Positions 8,679-17,897 of a stretch of 62,348 bases of DNA are shown piece by piece. The translations under genes were made by a program, and so were the position numbers. Positions within the stretch are counted from its first letter, which is position 1, and every line of letters begins with the position of its first letter. The notes beneath the pieces were generated by a model. That model worked only from the letters and a program-made list of their open reading frames with translations, had not been told where the DNA came from and ran no database searches. Source of the DNA: an uncultured Clostridia bacterium (GTDB lineage Bacteria > Bacillota > Clostridia > Oscillospirales > Acutalibacteraceae); the NCBI GenBank assembly GCA_905235625.1, contig CAJOLX010000004.1, positions 1 to 62,348 on the forward strand. Direction: 5' to 3'.

Positions 8679-9530
8679 TCATTTGCGAGCCGCTTTTTTC
8701 TTTTTTGATTTGTAAGACATCAGCGCCTTTACGGCAGATTCGGGGGTCAGCACGTCGCCGACGGTGAGAGCCGGGTTTGAATACATTCCTCTGAACTCCG
8801 TGCCGCCGACCGTGAGCAGGCCGTTGGCGGAAGCTGTTTTGATAAGCTCTTCCTGCTGAGCCTCGGTGTTGAGAGGGTGCCATACCTCCACGCCGTCAAT
8901 GCCGAGAGGGATGAGCTCTTCGAGCAGGTCAAAGCTGTTTCTCGAGCCGGGGTGAGAAAGCACCGCTATGCCTCCCGCCTCGTGAATTGCCTCGAGCACC
9001 TCTGCGGGCTCGGGATACTTTGCCGTTACCAAAACGTTTTCGCTGCTGTCGGGAGAAAAAAGCTCGGTGTAAAGCTCGCCGTAAATGCTGTCGGTCACTC
9101 CGCATTCCATGAGAGCGTGCATTATGTGCTGCTCAAAAACCGCCGTTGAACCGGAAGCGCATTTTGTGACAAGCTCGGGAGTGATGGGATATTTCTGAGC
9201 GACCTTGAGGGTCATCACCCTGCTCGCTCTTTTGCGGGTTTCTATATTTCTGTGGCAAAGCCCTTCAAGCCTGTCGGGGCTTTCCGCCAAATAGCAAAGA
9301 ATATCGGCATAAGCGTTTCTCTTGGAGTCATAAGCCGAAAGCTCAACGCCGGGAATGACCGTAACTCCTTTTCGTTCCCCGATAATTTTGCCGCGCACGG
9401 TGCCGGCCTGACAATCTCTGTCTGCAATGGAAATAGCCTCAAGGCCTTTTTTCTGGGCAAGTATAATGAGATCGTCAATACCCATGGAACTGTCTGAAAG
9501 CCGTGTGTGGCAATGTAAATCTGCTGTCAT
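8679..9530 (-). CDS. PHP-domain metal-dependent phosphoesterase
   Basis: The 283-residue protein starts with MTADLHCHTRLSDSS, the PHP motif 1 (HxH). It also carries the motif IADRDC where HDR/D is usual, IPGVELSAY (metal-ligand Glu), and AVLSHPGS (His). Relatives include nucleoside 3',5'-bisphosphate phosphatases and trinucleotide-type phosphoesterases acting in the cytoplasm; the exact substrate cannot be read here. In the second motif the usual TDHD is ADRD, a possible metal-ligand change. The C-terminus is Lys-rich. It is transcribed alone from a good promoter. Confidence 0.85.
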   Translation of the reverse strand: MTADLHCHTRLSDSSMGIDDLIILAQKKGLEAISIADRDCQAGTVRGKIIGERKGVTVIPGVELSAYDSKRNAYADILCYLAESPDRLEGLCHRNIETRKRASRVMTLKVAQKYPITPELVTKCASGSTAVFEQHIMHALMECGVTDSIYGELYTELFSPDSSENVLVTAKYPEPAEVLEAIHEAGGIAVLSHPGSRNSFDLLEELIPLGIDGVEVWHPLNTEAQQEELIKTASANGLLTVGGTEFRGMYSNPALTVGDVLTPESAVKALMSYKSKKKKAARK

Positions 9531-9581
9531 AAAGGATAACCTCTTTCAAAAAATCGCATATACCCTCAATATACTACAGTA

Positions 9582-9610
9582 ATTATAATATACGGCGCCG
9601 TCAATTTCAA
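9582..9610 (-). promoter_or_regulatory. Promoter of the PHP gene
   Basis: On the minus strand, TTGAAA (9605-9610), a 17-bp spacer and TATAAT (9582-9587). It lies in the AT-rich divergent region between the PHP gene and the FtsW-like gene. The plus strand has TATACT at 9673-9678 with only a weak -35 for the FtsW-like gene. Confidence 0.75.
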
Positions 9611-9721
9611 GTTATTTTTAAAATTTTTATTAAAAATAATGCGTTTATATGTTATTTTTATTTTTTTTGTGATATACTCTAAAAAATCAGTTTAAAATTC
9701 TATGCGAAAGGAGGCGGAAAA

Positions 9722-10981
9722 ATGGCTAAAGTCAAGCCCGAAAACCGTTTCAGGCAGTCAACCGTTATGCTGCTGATAACGGTGTTTCAGCTTATCTGCG
9801 CTTTGCAGGTTATCTTGTCAAGCGAAGAAATAAGCTACACCATGATTTATATTTTCGGCGGCTACATAGCGGTCGAATGGATTTACATGATATTCGGCGT
9901 GCTGATTACCGGCAGCGATTATTTTGAGCTTGAGGCAATAGCCTTCTTCCTCTCCGGCATAGGTCTTACGATATGCGCGACCATCGGCGAAGATTACGCT
10001 TTAAAGCAGCTTATCGCGATAGGCCTCGGCATTATCGTGTTTCTTACCGTCCTTCTTCTCATAAAAGACGTAAGGGTCGCCTCCGCTCTCAGATACCCCG
10101 CCGCGGTGGGCTCCGTTTTGCTGCTCGGCGTAAATCTCGTTTTGGCGCAGTCCACAAACGGCGCTCTCAACTGGATAACGATAGGCTCGTTTTCGTTTCA
10201 GCCGTCGGAATTTGTCAAAATAGCGTTTGTGCTTGTCGGCGCGGTGTCGCTCGATAAGCTGCTTTCAAACGTAAATCTCGCAAGATACATAGTTTATTCC
10301 GCCGTTTGCATAGGCATGCTCTTTATTATGAGGGATTTCGGCACGGCGCTGATTTTCTTTTTCACCTTTATCCTAACCGCTTATATGCGCTCGGGCGACA
10401 TACGCACAATAGTGATAATCTGCTCCGTTGCGCTCATGGGAGCGATGCTGATAATTTACCTCAAGCCTTACGTTGCCAACCGCTTTGCCGCTTACAGGCA
10501 CGTTTGGGAAAATATGGACACAATAGGCTATCAGCAAACGAGGGTGCTTATTTACTCCGCTTCCGGCGGACTTTTCGGCTTGGGCCTCGGTCAGGGCAAG
10601 CTCAGAGATATTTTTGCCGCGTCAACCGACCTCGTTTTCGGCATGATATGCGAAGAAATGGGGCTCATTACCGGCATTGCGGTAAGCGTTGCTTTCGCAT
10701 TCATCGTCATATACGCCATAAGAGCCGCGAAAGGAGCGAAATCCTCGTTTTACGTTATCGCCTCGGTTTCCGCCGCGGGCATGCTCCTTTTTCAGCTGAC
10801 GCTCAACATTTTCGGCATAACGGACCTTTTGCCGCTCACGGGAGTGACTCTGCCGTTCGTTTCAAGGGGCGGCTCGAGCGTAATCTGCTCGTGGGGTCTT
10901 TTGGCGTTCATAAGAGCGGCGGAGCTGCCGAGTCCCGACGTTGATATGTCCTCGGCGGCGCGCAGGAGGACGAACTCATGA
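9722..10981 (+). CDS. FtsW/RodA/SpoVE-family peptidoglycan glycosyltransferase (SEDS)
   Basis: A polytopic SEDS protein of 419 residues that polymerises lipid II outside the membrane together with a class B PBP. It has about ten hydrophobic segments. Diagnostic stretches are NWITIGSFSFQPSEFVKIAF (near residue 155), MRDFGTALIFF (near 200), a YQQTRVLIYSASGGLFGLGL region, and LPLTGVTLPFVSRGGSS near the end. A strong RBS (AAAGGAGG at 9707-9714) precedes the ATG. It overlaps the PBP gene by 4 bp (ATGA), the typical cognate SEDS-bPBP pair. FtsW, RodA and SpoVE cannot be told apart by eye. Confidence 0.92.
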   Translation: MAKVKPENRFRQSTVMLLITVFQLICALQVILSSEEISYTMIYIFGGYIAVEWIYMIFGVLITGSDYFELEAIAFFLSGIGLTICATIGEDYALKQLIAIGLGIIVFLTVLLLIKDVRVASALRYPAAVGSVLLLGVNLVLAQSTNGALNWITIGSFSFQPSEFVKIAFVLVGAVSLDKLLSNVNLARYIVYSAVCIGMLFIMRDFGTALIFFFTFILTAYMRSGDIRTIVIICSVALMGAMLIIYLKPYVANRFAAYRHVWENMDTIGYQQTRVLIYSASGGLFGLGLGQGKLRDIFAASTDLVFGMICEEMGLITGIAVSVAFAFIVIYAIRAAKGAKSSFYVIASVSAAGMLLFQLTLNIFGITDLLPLTGVTLPFVSRGGSSVICSWGLLAFIRAAELPSPDVDMSSAARRRTNS

Positions 10982-12339
10982 AAAAAACGGTAAAAAGAGC
11001 GGCCGTGCTTTACGCCCTCGTCGCCGCATTTATGGCAGGCATTATTTTTCTTGCTGCCGAGTTTGTGCTGAACGGCTCTCAGTGGGCAAACAGCAAAGCA
11101 AATCTTCACATTTATTCATCCGGCACGGTTGCCAACACGGGCGATATTTACGACCGCAACGGTGTGACTCTCGCGACCTCCGAAAACGGCAAAAGAGTGT
11201 TCGCAACGTCGGCGGCGGTGCGCAAAGCGGTGCTTCATATCGTCGGCGACTCGAGCGGAGTTATCTCAACCGGCACTCACAATCTTTACAGAAGCACTCT
11301 ATCGGGTTATAATATTTTTAACGGAATTTATACTCTTAAATCCACGGGCTCCGGCGGAAACGTAACGCTCAATATCGACTCCGAAGCGTGCAGAGTTGCC
11401 GCAGAAGCGCTCGGCAGCTACAACGGCACGGTGGTAGTGTGCAACTACAAAACGGGCGAACTGCTCGTTTCGGTTTCAAAGCCTGCCTACGACGTAAACA
11501 ACGTGCCGAGAGACTTAAGAACAAGCTCAAAATACGAGGGCGTTTTTCTCGACAAAGCGTGCTCGGGAGTTTACACGCCCGGCTCCATAATGAAAATAGT
11601 GACCGCGGCGTGCGCTATTGAGAATATTCCCGATATTTATTCAAGAACCTTTGAATGCAAAGGCGAATACAAAACCGGCGACGGCACGGTTATCTGCAAC
11701 GGCACTCACGGCAAGGTGAACTTCAGGCAGGCGATGAACGAATCCTGCAACTGCGCTTTCGCTCAGATTTCGATAGAGCTCGGAGCCGACAAGCTGCTCG
11801 CCACGGCAAATTCACTCGGCTTTAACAAGCAGCTTTACGCAAAGGAAGTGCCGCTCGTAAAGAGCAGATTCAATCCGTCAAAAACGAGCAAAACGGAGCT
11901 CGGCTGGGCGGGCATAGGTCAGTCCACGACCTACGTTAATCCGACTCATTTTCTCGCGATAATCAACGCGATAGCAAACGGCGGCACGGGATATTCGCCC
12001 GACAGAATAAAGCAAACCGGCACTCTCACCGAAATAATGGGCAGAATGCCGGAGGTTATGGTAAAGATGCCGCCGACCACCGCTTCTCAGCTCAAGGAGC
12101 TCATGCGCTCAAACGTTAAGGATAAATACGGCGACAGCAGATTTCCCGGGCTTCTTATGTGCGGCAAAACGGGCACGGCGGAGCTTGACGACGCCGCGAG
12201 CCACAGCGTTTTCGCAGGCTTTTCATCGAGGAGCGACCTGCCTCTATCCGTGGTGGTCATAGCGGAAAACGCGGGATGGGGCAGCGGAGTTGCCGCGAGC
12301 GCGGCAAACGCCGTTTTGCAATATTTCGCAGGCAAATAA
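10978..12339 (+). CDS. Class B penicillin-binding protein (transpeptidase), PbpA/FtsI type
   Basis: A 453-residue single-pass membrane protein with an N-terminal anchor at about residues 10-30. It cross-links peptidoglycan strands made by the upstream SEDS protein. The three active-site motifs are present: SxxK as PGSIMKI (near 201), SxN as ESCNCAF (near 256), and KTG as CGKTGTAE (near 395). The N-terminal dimerisation/pedestal region begins GDIYDRNGVTLA, as in PBP2-like proteins. It is short for the family and lacks PASTA domains. Confidence 0.93.
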   Translation: MKKTVKRAAVLYALVAAFMAGIIFLAAEFVLNGSQWANSKANLHIYSSGTVANTGDIYDRNGVTLATSENGKRVFATSAAVRKAVLHIVGDSSGVISTGTHNLYRSTLSGYNIFNGIYTLKSTGSGGNVTLNIDSEACRVAAEALGSYNGTVVVCNYKTGELLVSVSKPAYDVNNVPRDLRTSSKYEGVFLDKACSGVYTPGSIMKIVTAACAIENIPDIYSRTFECKGEYKTGDGTVICNGTHGKVNFRQAMNESCNCAFAQISIELGADKLLATANSLGFNKQLYAKEVPLVKSRFNPSKTSKTELGWAGIGQSTTYVNPTHFLAIINAIANGGTGYSPDRIKQTGTLTEIMGRMPEVMVKMPPTTASQLKELMRSNVKDKYGDSRFPGLLMCGKTGTAELDDAASHSVFAGFSSRSDLPLSVVVIAENAGWGSGVAASAANAVLQYFAGK

Positions 12340-12405
12340 AATCGAGGGGGTAAGAGGCTCTTTCCGAAAAAAAGCGGCGTTCCGCTTCGGGTGAGAGCCG
12401 ATGGC

Positions 12406-13968
12406 ATGAAAAAATTATCGGCATTTATATTGATTTGCGCCGTTCTTTTGTCCTGCGCTTTGCCGGCTTTCGCTCAGGAGCTCGGCTACAAAATAAATTC
12501 GGTAGGCTGCGTCACAAGTCAGACGGAGCTGACGGAAATATATATTTTGGAGGGCGAGGAAGAAGACGTTAAATGCGTTCTTAAATATCTGCCGCCGAAA
12601 TCGAAGGTGACCGTTTCGAGCGAGCTCACCGACCCCGAAGAAATGACGGCGGCGGGCTTTGACACAAAAGACAGATACTACGCATTCGTCAGCTCGGAGC
12701 TCGGCACCGGATACGTTGAGGCGAGGTATCTTACCCCGGAGCAGGACGCTTATTCGGTCTCGAACGCCTACCCTGCCGTGGCGCAATACAACTACAGCGT
12801 CATAGATAAAAGCGGCGCGATAATCCGCAAAGGCCCGTCCGTAGTTTACGACGCCGTCGGCAGAATACCCTACGGCGCGGAATTTGACGTCATCGGATAC
12901 GATACGGACGAACAGCCGTCTTACGGCTACGTAAAATACGGCGACGTTGAGGGCTGGGTCTATCTTTACGACTATGCCGAGAAGCATTCCGTATGCTATA
13001 AAACGGACAGCTCGTCATATCTCGCAGGTCAGCTCGACGTTGTTGCCGAAGGAGTGTATCTTGCGGATATAAACGCGGAGGAAAACGGCAAATACAAGCG
13101 CCTGACCGAAGACATACCCGTCGGCACAAGGCTCAAATTCAACCGCTACTGCTTTACCTCTGCCGAAACGGAGGTTGCCGCTCTGACGACCTACGAGGGC
13201 ACGGAGGGCTGGCTGCTTTTCAGCACCGACACGAACACTGCCGACGTGAGCTACGTTATTCCCTACGTCTTTGACGTTGCCTATATAGGCGCCGATTCGC
13301 CTCTTTATGCCGAAAATAACGACCTTTCGTCCGCAACGGGTGAAAAAATCCCGGCGGGCAGCGTAGTTAACCTTGACGCTTTTTATAAAGCCAAAAGCGG
13401 CGAAGAATTAAAATACTGGCTCTGCGTTGAATACGTCGGCAAAAAGCAGTGGATAACGGCAGGCGCCGATTCGAGCATAGGCATAAGCTCCGGCCACTAC
13501 GCTCTCGCCTACGTTTCGGCAGATTCCATAAAGCTCTACGGCGATTTTGATTTTGAAAAAGAGCCTGCGGACGTTTTGTACTACGGCGAAAGGCTCACCT
13601 TCTTCGCTTCCGTTTACGGCGGAGGGCTTTATTGGTACTGCGCCAACGCAAACGGCAAGGCGGGGCTCATAAGAAAGAGCGAAAACGCGTTTAAGATATT
13701 CGCAACTTCAAGCCTTCACGCTCTGAGAGTTGACGAAGACGGGCAAACCGTGCTCGGCGTTAACGAATATTTTGAAGACCCGGGAGTGCAAACGACCGCC
13801 TCCCCCGACGAAACGGCAGAAGAGCCGGAGGAAAAGAAAGAAATTCCCACAAAGAAAATTCTCATAATATCGGGAATCGTGATTTTCGTTGCCGCTGCCG
13901 CCGCCTTTTCAACCGTCACCACCCTGCGCGGCAATAAGAAAAAAGAAGAAGAAAATCAGCCGGAATAA
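12406..13968 (+). CDS. Secreted, membrane-anchored SH3-domain protein
   Basis: Of 520 residues. A signal peptide (MKKLSAFILICAVLL...AFA) is followed by bacterial SH3-like repeats; the clearest is near residues 125-185 (SGAIIRKGPSVVYDAVGRI ... EGWVYLYDY), with further GWLLF and KKQWIT units. A Glu-rich linker, one C-terminal membrane helix (about 480-500) and a charged KKKEEE tail end the protein. SH3b domains usually bind cell-wall peptides, which fits its place after the FtsW/PBP pair. The ATG at 12406 was preferred over the GTG five codons upstream because the signal peptide begins there. No enzymatic domain is seen. Confidence 0.8.
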   Translation: MKKLSAFILICAVLLSCALPAFAQELGYKINSVGCVTSQTELTEIYILEGEEEDVKCVLKYLPPKSKVTVSSELTDPEEMTAAGFDTKDRYYAFVSSELGTGYVEARYLTPEQDAYSVSNAYPAVAQYNYSVIDKSGAIIRKGPSVVYDAVGRIPYGAEFDVIGYDTDEQPSYGYVKYGDVEGWVYLYDYAEKHSVCYKTDSSSYLAGQLDVVAEGVYLADINAEENGKYKRLTEDIPVGTRLKFNRYCFTSAETEVAALTTYEGTEGWLLFSTDTNTADVSYVIPYVFDVAYIGADSPLYAENNDLSSATGEKIPAGSVVNLDAFYKAKSGEELKYWLCVEYVGKKQWITAGADSSIGISSGHYALAYVSADSIKLYGDFDFEKEPADVLYYGERLTFFASVYGGGLYWYCANANGKAGLIRKSENAFKIFATSSLHALRVDEDGQTVLGVNEYFEDPGVQTTASPDETAEEPEEKKEIPTKKILIISGIVIFVAAAAAFSTVTTLRGNKKKEEENQPE

Positions 13969-14018
13969 TATCACGGCAAAGGCGATTTAAAACCGAAATA
14001 TCACGCAATTTAAGCAGA

Positions 14019-14047
14019 ACAGGGCGCGGAAAAATTCCGCGCCCTGT
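14019..14047. terminator. Shared terminator hairpin between converging genes
   Basis: A perfect 13-bp inverted repeat (ACAGGGCGCGGAA and complement) with an AAA loop lies between the convergent SH3-protein and udp genes. T-runs on either side are weak, so its efficiency as an intrinsic terminator is uncertain, but position and symmetry favour a bidirectional terminator. Confidence 0.7.
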
Positions 14048-14066
14048 CGTTAATTTAGGCTTATTT

Positions 14067-14822
14067 TTACTTTTTGTCTTTTGCGATAAGCAGTCTCAGC
14101 GCCTGCACCGAGGCTTTGACCGCGGCGTCGGTGTCGGTGTTTCTGCTTTGAGGCATTCCGGTGCCCGCAAGCTCCTGGTTCCACACGCAGTGGAAAACGG
14201 CGCCCGCTCTGAGGCCTCTGAGGGAAGCGAGCACGAATATCGCGGCGCTCTCCATTTCCGAGGCAAGGCATCCGCCTCTTATCCAGGCGTTCCACTTGTC
14301 TTTAAGCTCGTAAGAAACTCCCATTGAATCCGGGTCATGCTGGCCGTAAAAGCTGTCTTTTGCCTGCACTATGCCCGTATGCGAGGGATAACCGAGCTCA
14401 TCGCAGGCGTTTTTTAAAGCGTTGGTCACGTCGAGGTCGGGAACAGCGGGAAATTCAATGGGCATAAGCTCTCTTGAAGTGCCCTCCATTCTTATCGCTC
14501 CCGTCGCTATCACAAGGTCGCCGGGGAGCACCTCGGGCTGCATTCCTCCGCAGGTGCCCACTCTTATGAAGGTGTCAACGCCGATGTGGGCAAGCTCTTC
14601 AACGCAAATCGCGGCGGAGGGCCCTCCTATGCCGGTTGATACGGCAAGCACGGGTTCGCCGTCAAGAGCGCCTCTGAACGTGCGAAACTCTCTGTTGAAC
14701 GCTATCTCGCTCGCAGAGTCAAAATAAGCGGCTATCTGCTCGGTTCTCGCAGGGTCGCCGGGCAAAATCGCGTATTTTGCGGCATTTTCTTTTGTTAATG
14801 CTATATGATACTCGGGCTGCAT
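14067..14822 (-). CDS. udp: Nucleoside phosphorylase (uridine phosphorylase type)
   Basis: Phosphorolysis of uridine (or a related nucleoside) to base and ribose-1-phosphate; pyrimidine salvage in the cytoplasm. The 251-residue protein has the PNP/Udp family I motifs: AILPGDPART near the N-terminus, STGIGGPSAAICVEEL (near 67), FIRVGTCGGMQ (near 90) and CLASEMESAAIF (near 185; the nucleoside-binding Glu-Met-Glu). The ATG at 14822 has GGAGG 7 nt upstream; an ATG 21 nt earlier lacks this. It follows tadA closely in the glgP-tadA-udp run. Confidence 0.87.
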   Translation of the reverse strand: MQPEYHIALTKENAAKYAILPGDPARTEQIAAYFDSASEIAFNREFRTFRGALDGEPVLAVSTGIGGPSAAICVEELAHIGVDTFIRVGTCGGMQPEVLPGDLVIATGAIRMEGTSRELMPIEFPAVPDLDVTNALKNACDELGYPSHTGIVQAKDSFYGQHDPDSMGVSYELKDKWNAWIRGGCLASEMESAAIFVLASLRGLRAGAVFHCVWNQELAGTGMPQSRNTDTDAAVKASVQALRLLIAKDKK

Positions 14823-14842
14823 TTCAAAACCTCCAATCGACA

Positions 14843-15304
14843 TCAGTCGCCGCTTTTATTTTTTCTGAGCTTTGAAAAGAATTCTGTAAGCATGGCTGAG
14901 CATTCGCTCTCCATAACGCCCGAAATCACCTCGGGCTTGTGGTTATAGGGCAGGTCAAACAGATTGACCACCGAGCCGCACGAGCCCGCTTTCGGGTCGC
15001 CCGCGCCGTAAACGAGCCGCCTTATTCTCGAATTTATTATGGCGCCGGCGCACATCGGGCAGGGCTCAAGGGTAACGAACAAATCACACTCCCACAGCCT
15101 CCAGCCTCCGAGCGCTTTGCAGGCAAGGTCTATCGCTTCGAGCTCCGCGTGAGCGAGAGCGTTTTTGCCGTTCTCTCTCCTGTTTCTGCCAACGGAAACG
15201 ACTTCGCCGTTTTTTGACACAACGGCTCCTACCGGCACCTCTCCCTCAAGGAAAGACAGCCTCGCCTGCTCAAGGGCAAGCGACATCAGCATTTCGTCCG
15301 TCAT
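14843..15304 (-). CDS. tadA: tRNA-specific adenosine deaminase
   Basis: Deaminates A34 to inosine in tRNA-Arg(ACG), needed to read CGN codons. The 153-residue protein shows the zinc deaminase motifs: ALAHAELEAI (His and catalytic Glu, near 55) and TLEPCPMCAGAI (two zinc Cys, near 85), plus SRIRRLVYGAGDPKAGS typical of TadA. It overlaps the glgP stop by 4 bp. Confidence 0.95.
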   Translation of the reverse strand: MTDEMLMSLALEQARLSFLEGEVPVGAVVSKNGEVVSVGRNRRENGKNALAHAELEAIDLACKALGGWRLWECDLFVTLEPCPMCAGAIINSRIRRLVYGAGDPKAGSCGSVVNLFDLPYNHKPEVISGVMESECSAMLTEFFSKLRKNKSGD

Positions 15305-17700
15305 TTCTTAAGGCCCCAGATGTTTTCGGCGTATTCGTCTATTGACCTGTCGGCGCTGAAAATGCCCGCGCCGGCAATGTTCATAAGCGACATTTTGTTC
15401 CAGCGCCTGCTGTCGAGCCAGGCTTTTTCAACGTCTCTCTGAGCCTGCCTGTAATCGGCAAAATCCGCAAGCACCATATAGGGGTCGTGATGAATTATCG
15501 TGCCGCCTATTTCGCCGAACTGCTTGCCGCAGATGCCCTTGTTTATGAATTCGACCATTTCGTGAATTTCGGGGTTGCTCAGGTAGTAATTATTGGGATT
15601 ATAGCCGTCTCTTTTGAGCTTGTTTACTTCGTCCGTGCTCATGCCGAAAATGAAGATGTTGTCTTTGCCCACGGCGTCGTAAATCTCAACGTTCGCTCCG
15701 TCCATTGTGCCGAGCGTGACGGCTCCGTTTATCATAAGCTTCATATTGCCCGTGCCGCTCGCTTCGGTGCCGGCAAGAGAAATCTGCTCGCTTATTTCGG
15801 CGGCGGGCATGAGCGCCTCCGCCTTTGAAACGCAGTAATTCTCAACAAAGAGCACCTTGAGCTTGTCGTTCACCTGAGGGTCTTCGTCTATCATCTTGCC
15901 GAGGTAGCAGATGAATTCGATTATCTTTTTCGCTACGAAATAGCCCGAGGCGGCTTTCGCGCCGAAAATGTAGGTGTGAGGCACGTAATCGCCGTTGGGA
16001 TTATTTTTGATTTCAAGATATTTCGCGAGGATGTTGAGAGCGTTGAGCTCCTGGCGCTTATATTCGTGAAGTCTCTTTACCTGCACGTCGAAAATCGAAT
16101 TCGGGTCGAGCTTTTCGCCCGTCGATTTTCTTATCATATCGGCAAAATCCTTTTTGTTGGCAGCCTTGATTTTGCCTATTTCGTCAAGCGCGTCGCCGGA
16201 ATCGGCAAGCGCCTTGAGCTTTGAAAGCTCGCCCGCGTCGTGAACGAAGCCCTTGCCTATGGAATCGGAGATAAAGCCCGAAAGGCGGGGATTTGCCTGG
16301 CAGAGCCAGCGGCGGTAAGCGATGCCGTTCGTTACGTTTGTGAATTTATCGGGCTCGAGAGCGTAAAAATCATTGAAGGTGGAGTCTTTAAGAATCTGGC
16401 TGTGAAGAGCCGAAACACCGTTTACCTTGTGGCACACCGCAACGCAGAGATTTGCCATTCTGACGGCTCCGCCCGAAATTATCGCCATTCTCTCCACTCT
16501 CGCGGCGTCGCCCGTTAAATCCCAAATCTTCTTTCTGAAGCGGTTGTCAATCTCTTTGACTATCTGATAAATTCTCGGCAGAAGCCTTGCGAAGAGCTCT
16601 TCGCTCCAGCATTCGAGCGCCTCGGACATAACGGTGTGGTTAGTGTAGGCGCAAACCTTCTGCACGATTTCAAAAGCCTCGTCCCAGCCGTAGCCGCATT
16701 CGTCGAGCAAAATTCTCATAAGCTCGGGGATCGCCATTGTAGGATGAGTGTCGTTTATGTGAATTGCGCATTTTTCGGCAAGATCGTCAAGCGAGCCGTA
16801 GTTGCGAAGGTGCCAGGCGACTATATCCTGAACCGAAGCGCTCACGAGGAAATACTGCTGCCTTAAACGAAGGCTCTTTCCCTCGGGATGATTGTCGGCA
16901 GGGTAAAGCACCTTGCTTATTACCTCCGCCATGGCTTTTTCTTCCATGGCTCTTATGTAATTGCCCTCGTTAAAGGAGGTCATGTCGATGCTGTCCGCCT
17001 TTGCGCTCCAAAGGCGAAGCACGGCGACTCCCTTGCCGTCCTTTGAAGGCACCATCATATCGTAAGGCACCGCCTTAACGGTTTTGCAGTCGGTAAGCTC
17101 AACGTAGTGGAAGCCGTCGCTCCAGCTGTCTTCTACTCTGCCCTCAAATTTAACTTCAACCGTCTTTTCCTCTCTCGGCACAAGCCACACGCTGCCGCCG
17201 GGAAGCCAGAATTCGGGCATTTCGGTCTGCCAGCCGTCAACGAGCTTCTGCTGAAAAATGCCGTATTCGTAAAGTATTGAATAGCCTATGCCGTGATAAC
17301 CTTCGTTTGCTATGGCGTCAAGATAGCAGGCGGCAAGCCTTCCGAGTCCGCCGTTGCCGAGGCCTGCGTCCGGCTCGAGCTCATAGAGCCTGTCAAGCGA
17401 AACGTCAAAGGATTTGAGCGCCTTGCCCACGGTATCCGTAAGGCTGAGGTTGTAAAGAGTGTTCTTAAGGCTTCTGCCCATAAGAAACTCCATGCTCATG
17501 TAGTAAACTCTCTTATCGCCGTTTTTCTTGCCTTCGTTATCGAATTTGCGGCGTATATCTCTGACAAGGTCGCGGGTAAGGCCTGCGGTGACCTCGTAAA
17601 ACTGCTGATCGGTAGCCTGAGCGGGCGTGATGCCGTAAAGGTGCGAAAGGCGGGTGGAGATCATATCTTCCATTTCATGAACCGTAATTTTTTTTGCCAT
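15301..17700 (-). CDS. glgP: Glycogen/maltodextrin phosphorylase
   Basis: PLP-dependent release of glucose-1-phosphate from alpha-1,4-glucans. The 799-residue length fits the bacterial enzyme. Visible marks are GLGNGGLGRLAACYLDA (near 113), the ELMRILLDE region, and the PLP-lysine stretch EASGTGNMKLMINGAVTLGT (near 645). No other glycogen genes are in the window. It is the first gene of a run with tadA and udp (4-bp overlap with tadA), an arrangement with no obvious functional logic. Confidence 0.95.
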   Translation of the reverse strand: MAKKITVHEMEDMISTRLSHLYGITPAQATDQQFYEVTAGLTRDLVRDIRRKFDNEGKKNGDKRVYYMSMEFLMGRSLKNTLYNLSLTDTVGKALKSFDVSLDRLYELEPDAGLGNGGLGRLAACYLDAIANEGYHGIGYSILYEYGIFQQKLVDGWQTEMPEFWLPGGSVWLVPREEKTVEVKFEGRVEDSWSDGFHYVELTDCKTVKAVPYDMMVPSKDGKGVAVLRLWSAKADSIDMTSFNEGNYIRAMEEKAMAEVISKVLYPADNHPEGKSLRLRQQYFLVSASVQDIVAWHLRNYGSLDDLAEKCAIHINDTHPTMAIPELMRILLDECGYGWDEAFEIVQKVCAYTNHTVMSEALECWSEELFARLLPRIYQIVKEIDNRFRKKIWDLTGDAARVERMAIISGGAVRMANLCVAVCHKVNGVSALHSQILKDSTFNDFYALEPDKFTNVTNGIAYRRWLCQANPRLSGFISDSIGKGFVHDAGELSKLKALADSGDALDEIGKIKAANKKDFADMIRKSTGEKLDPNSIFDVQVKRLHEYKRQELNALNILAKYLEIKNNPNGDYVPHTYIFGAKAASGYFVAKKIIEFICYLGKMIDEDPQVNDKLKVLFVENYCVSKAEALMPAAEISEQISLAGTEASGTGNMKLMINGAVTLGTMDGANVEIYDAVGKDNIFIFGMSTDEVNKLKRDGYNPNNYYLSNPEIHEMVEFINKGICGKQFGEIGGTIIHHDPYMVLADFADYRQAQRDVEKAWLDSRRWNKMSLMNIAGAGIFSADRSIDEYAENIWGLKK

Positions 17701-17775
17701 AATTTTCTCCTGATGCGAATAATTTTCTCTTGCTTTGAGAAGCTTTTACTTTAGCTCGTAACTTCTCGATTGTAA

Positions 17776-17804
17776 ATTATATCCCATATTCGGCTTTCAT
17801 ACAA
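17776..17804 (-). promoter_or_regulatory. glgP-tadA-udp promoter
   Basis: On the minus strand, TTGTAT (17799-17804), a 17-bp spacer and TATAAT (17776-17781), about 75 nt before the glgP start. It is back-to-back with the promoter of the plus-strand CPBP gene. Confidence 0.8.
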
Positions 17805-17835
17805 TAAAATTTTACATTTTTGTGACATTATATAC

Positions 17836-17864
17836 TTGTAAGACGGTCGGAATTCCTCTATAAT
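17836..17864 (+). promoter_or_regulatory. Promoter of the CPBP protease-rlmD run
   Basis: TTGTAA (17836-17841), a 17-bp spacer and TATAAT (17859-17864), about 33 nt before the ATG at 17898. The resulting leader is short and has only a weak ribosome binding site (AAAGG about 14 nt from the ATG). Confidence 0.8.
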
Positions 17865-17897
17865 GTTTAAAATTACTAAAAGGCACGGTCTTTTTAT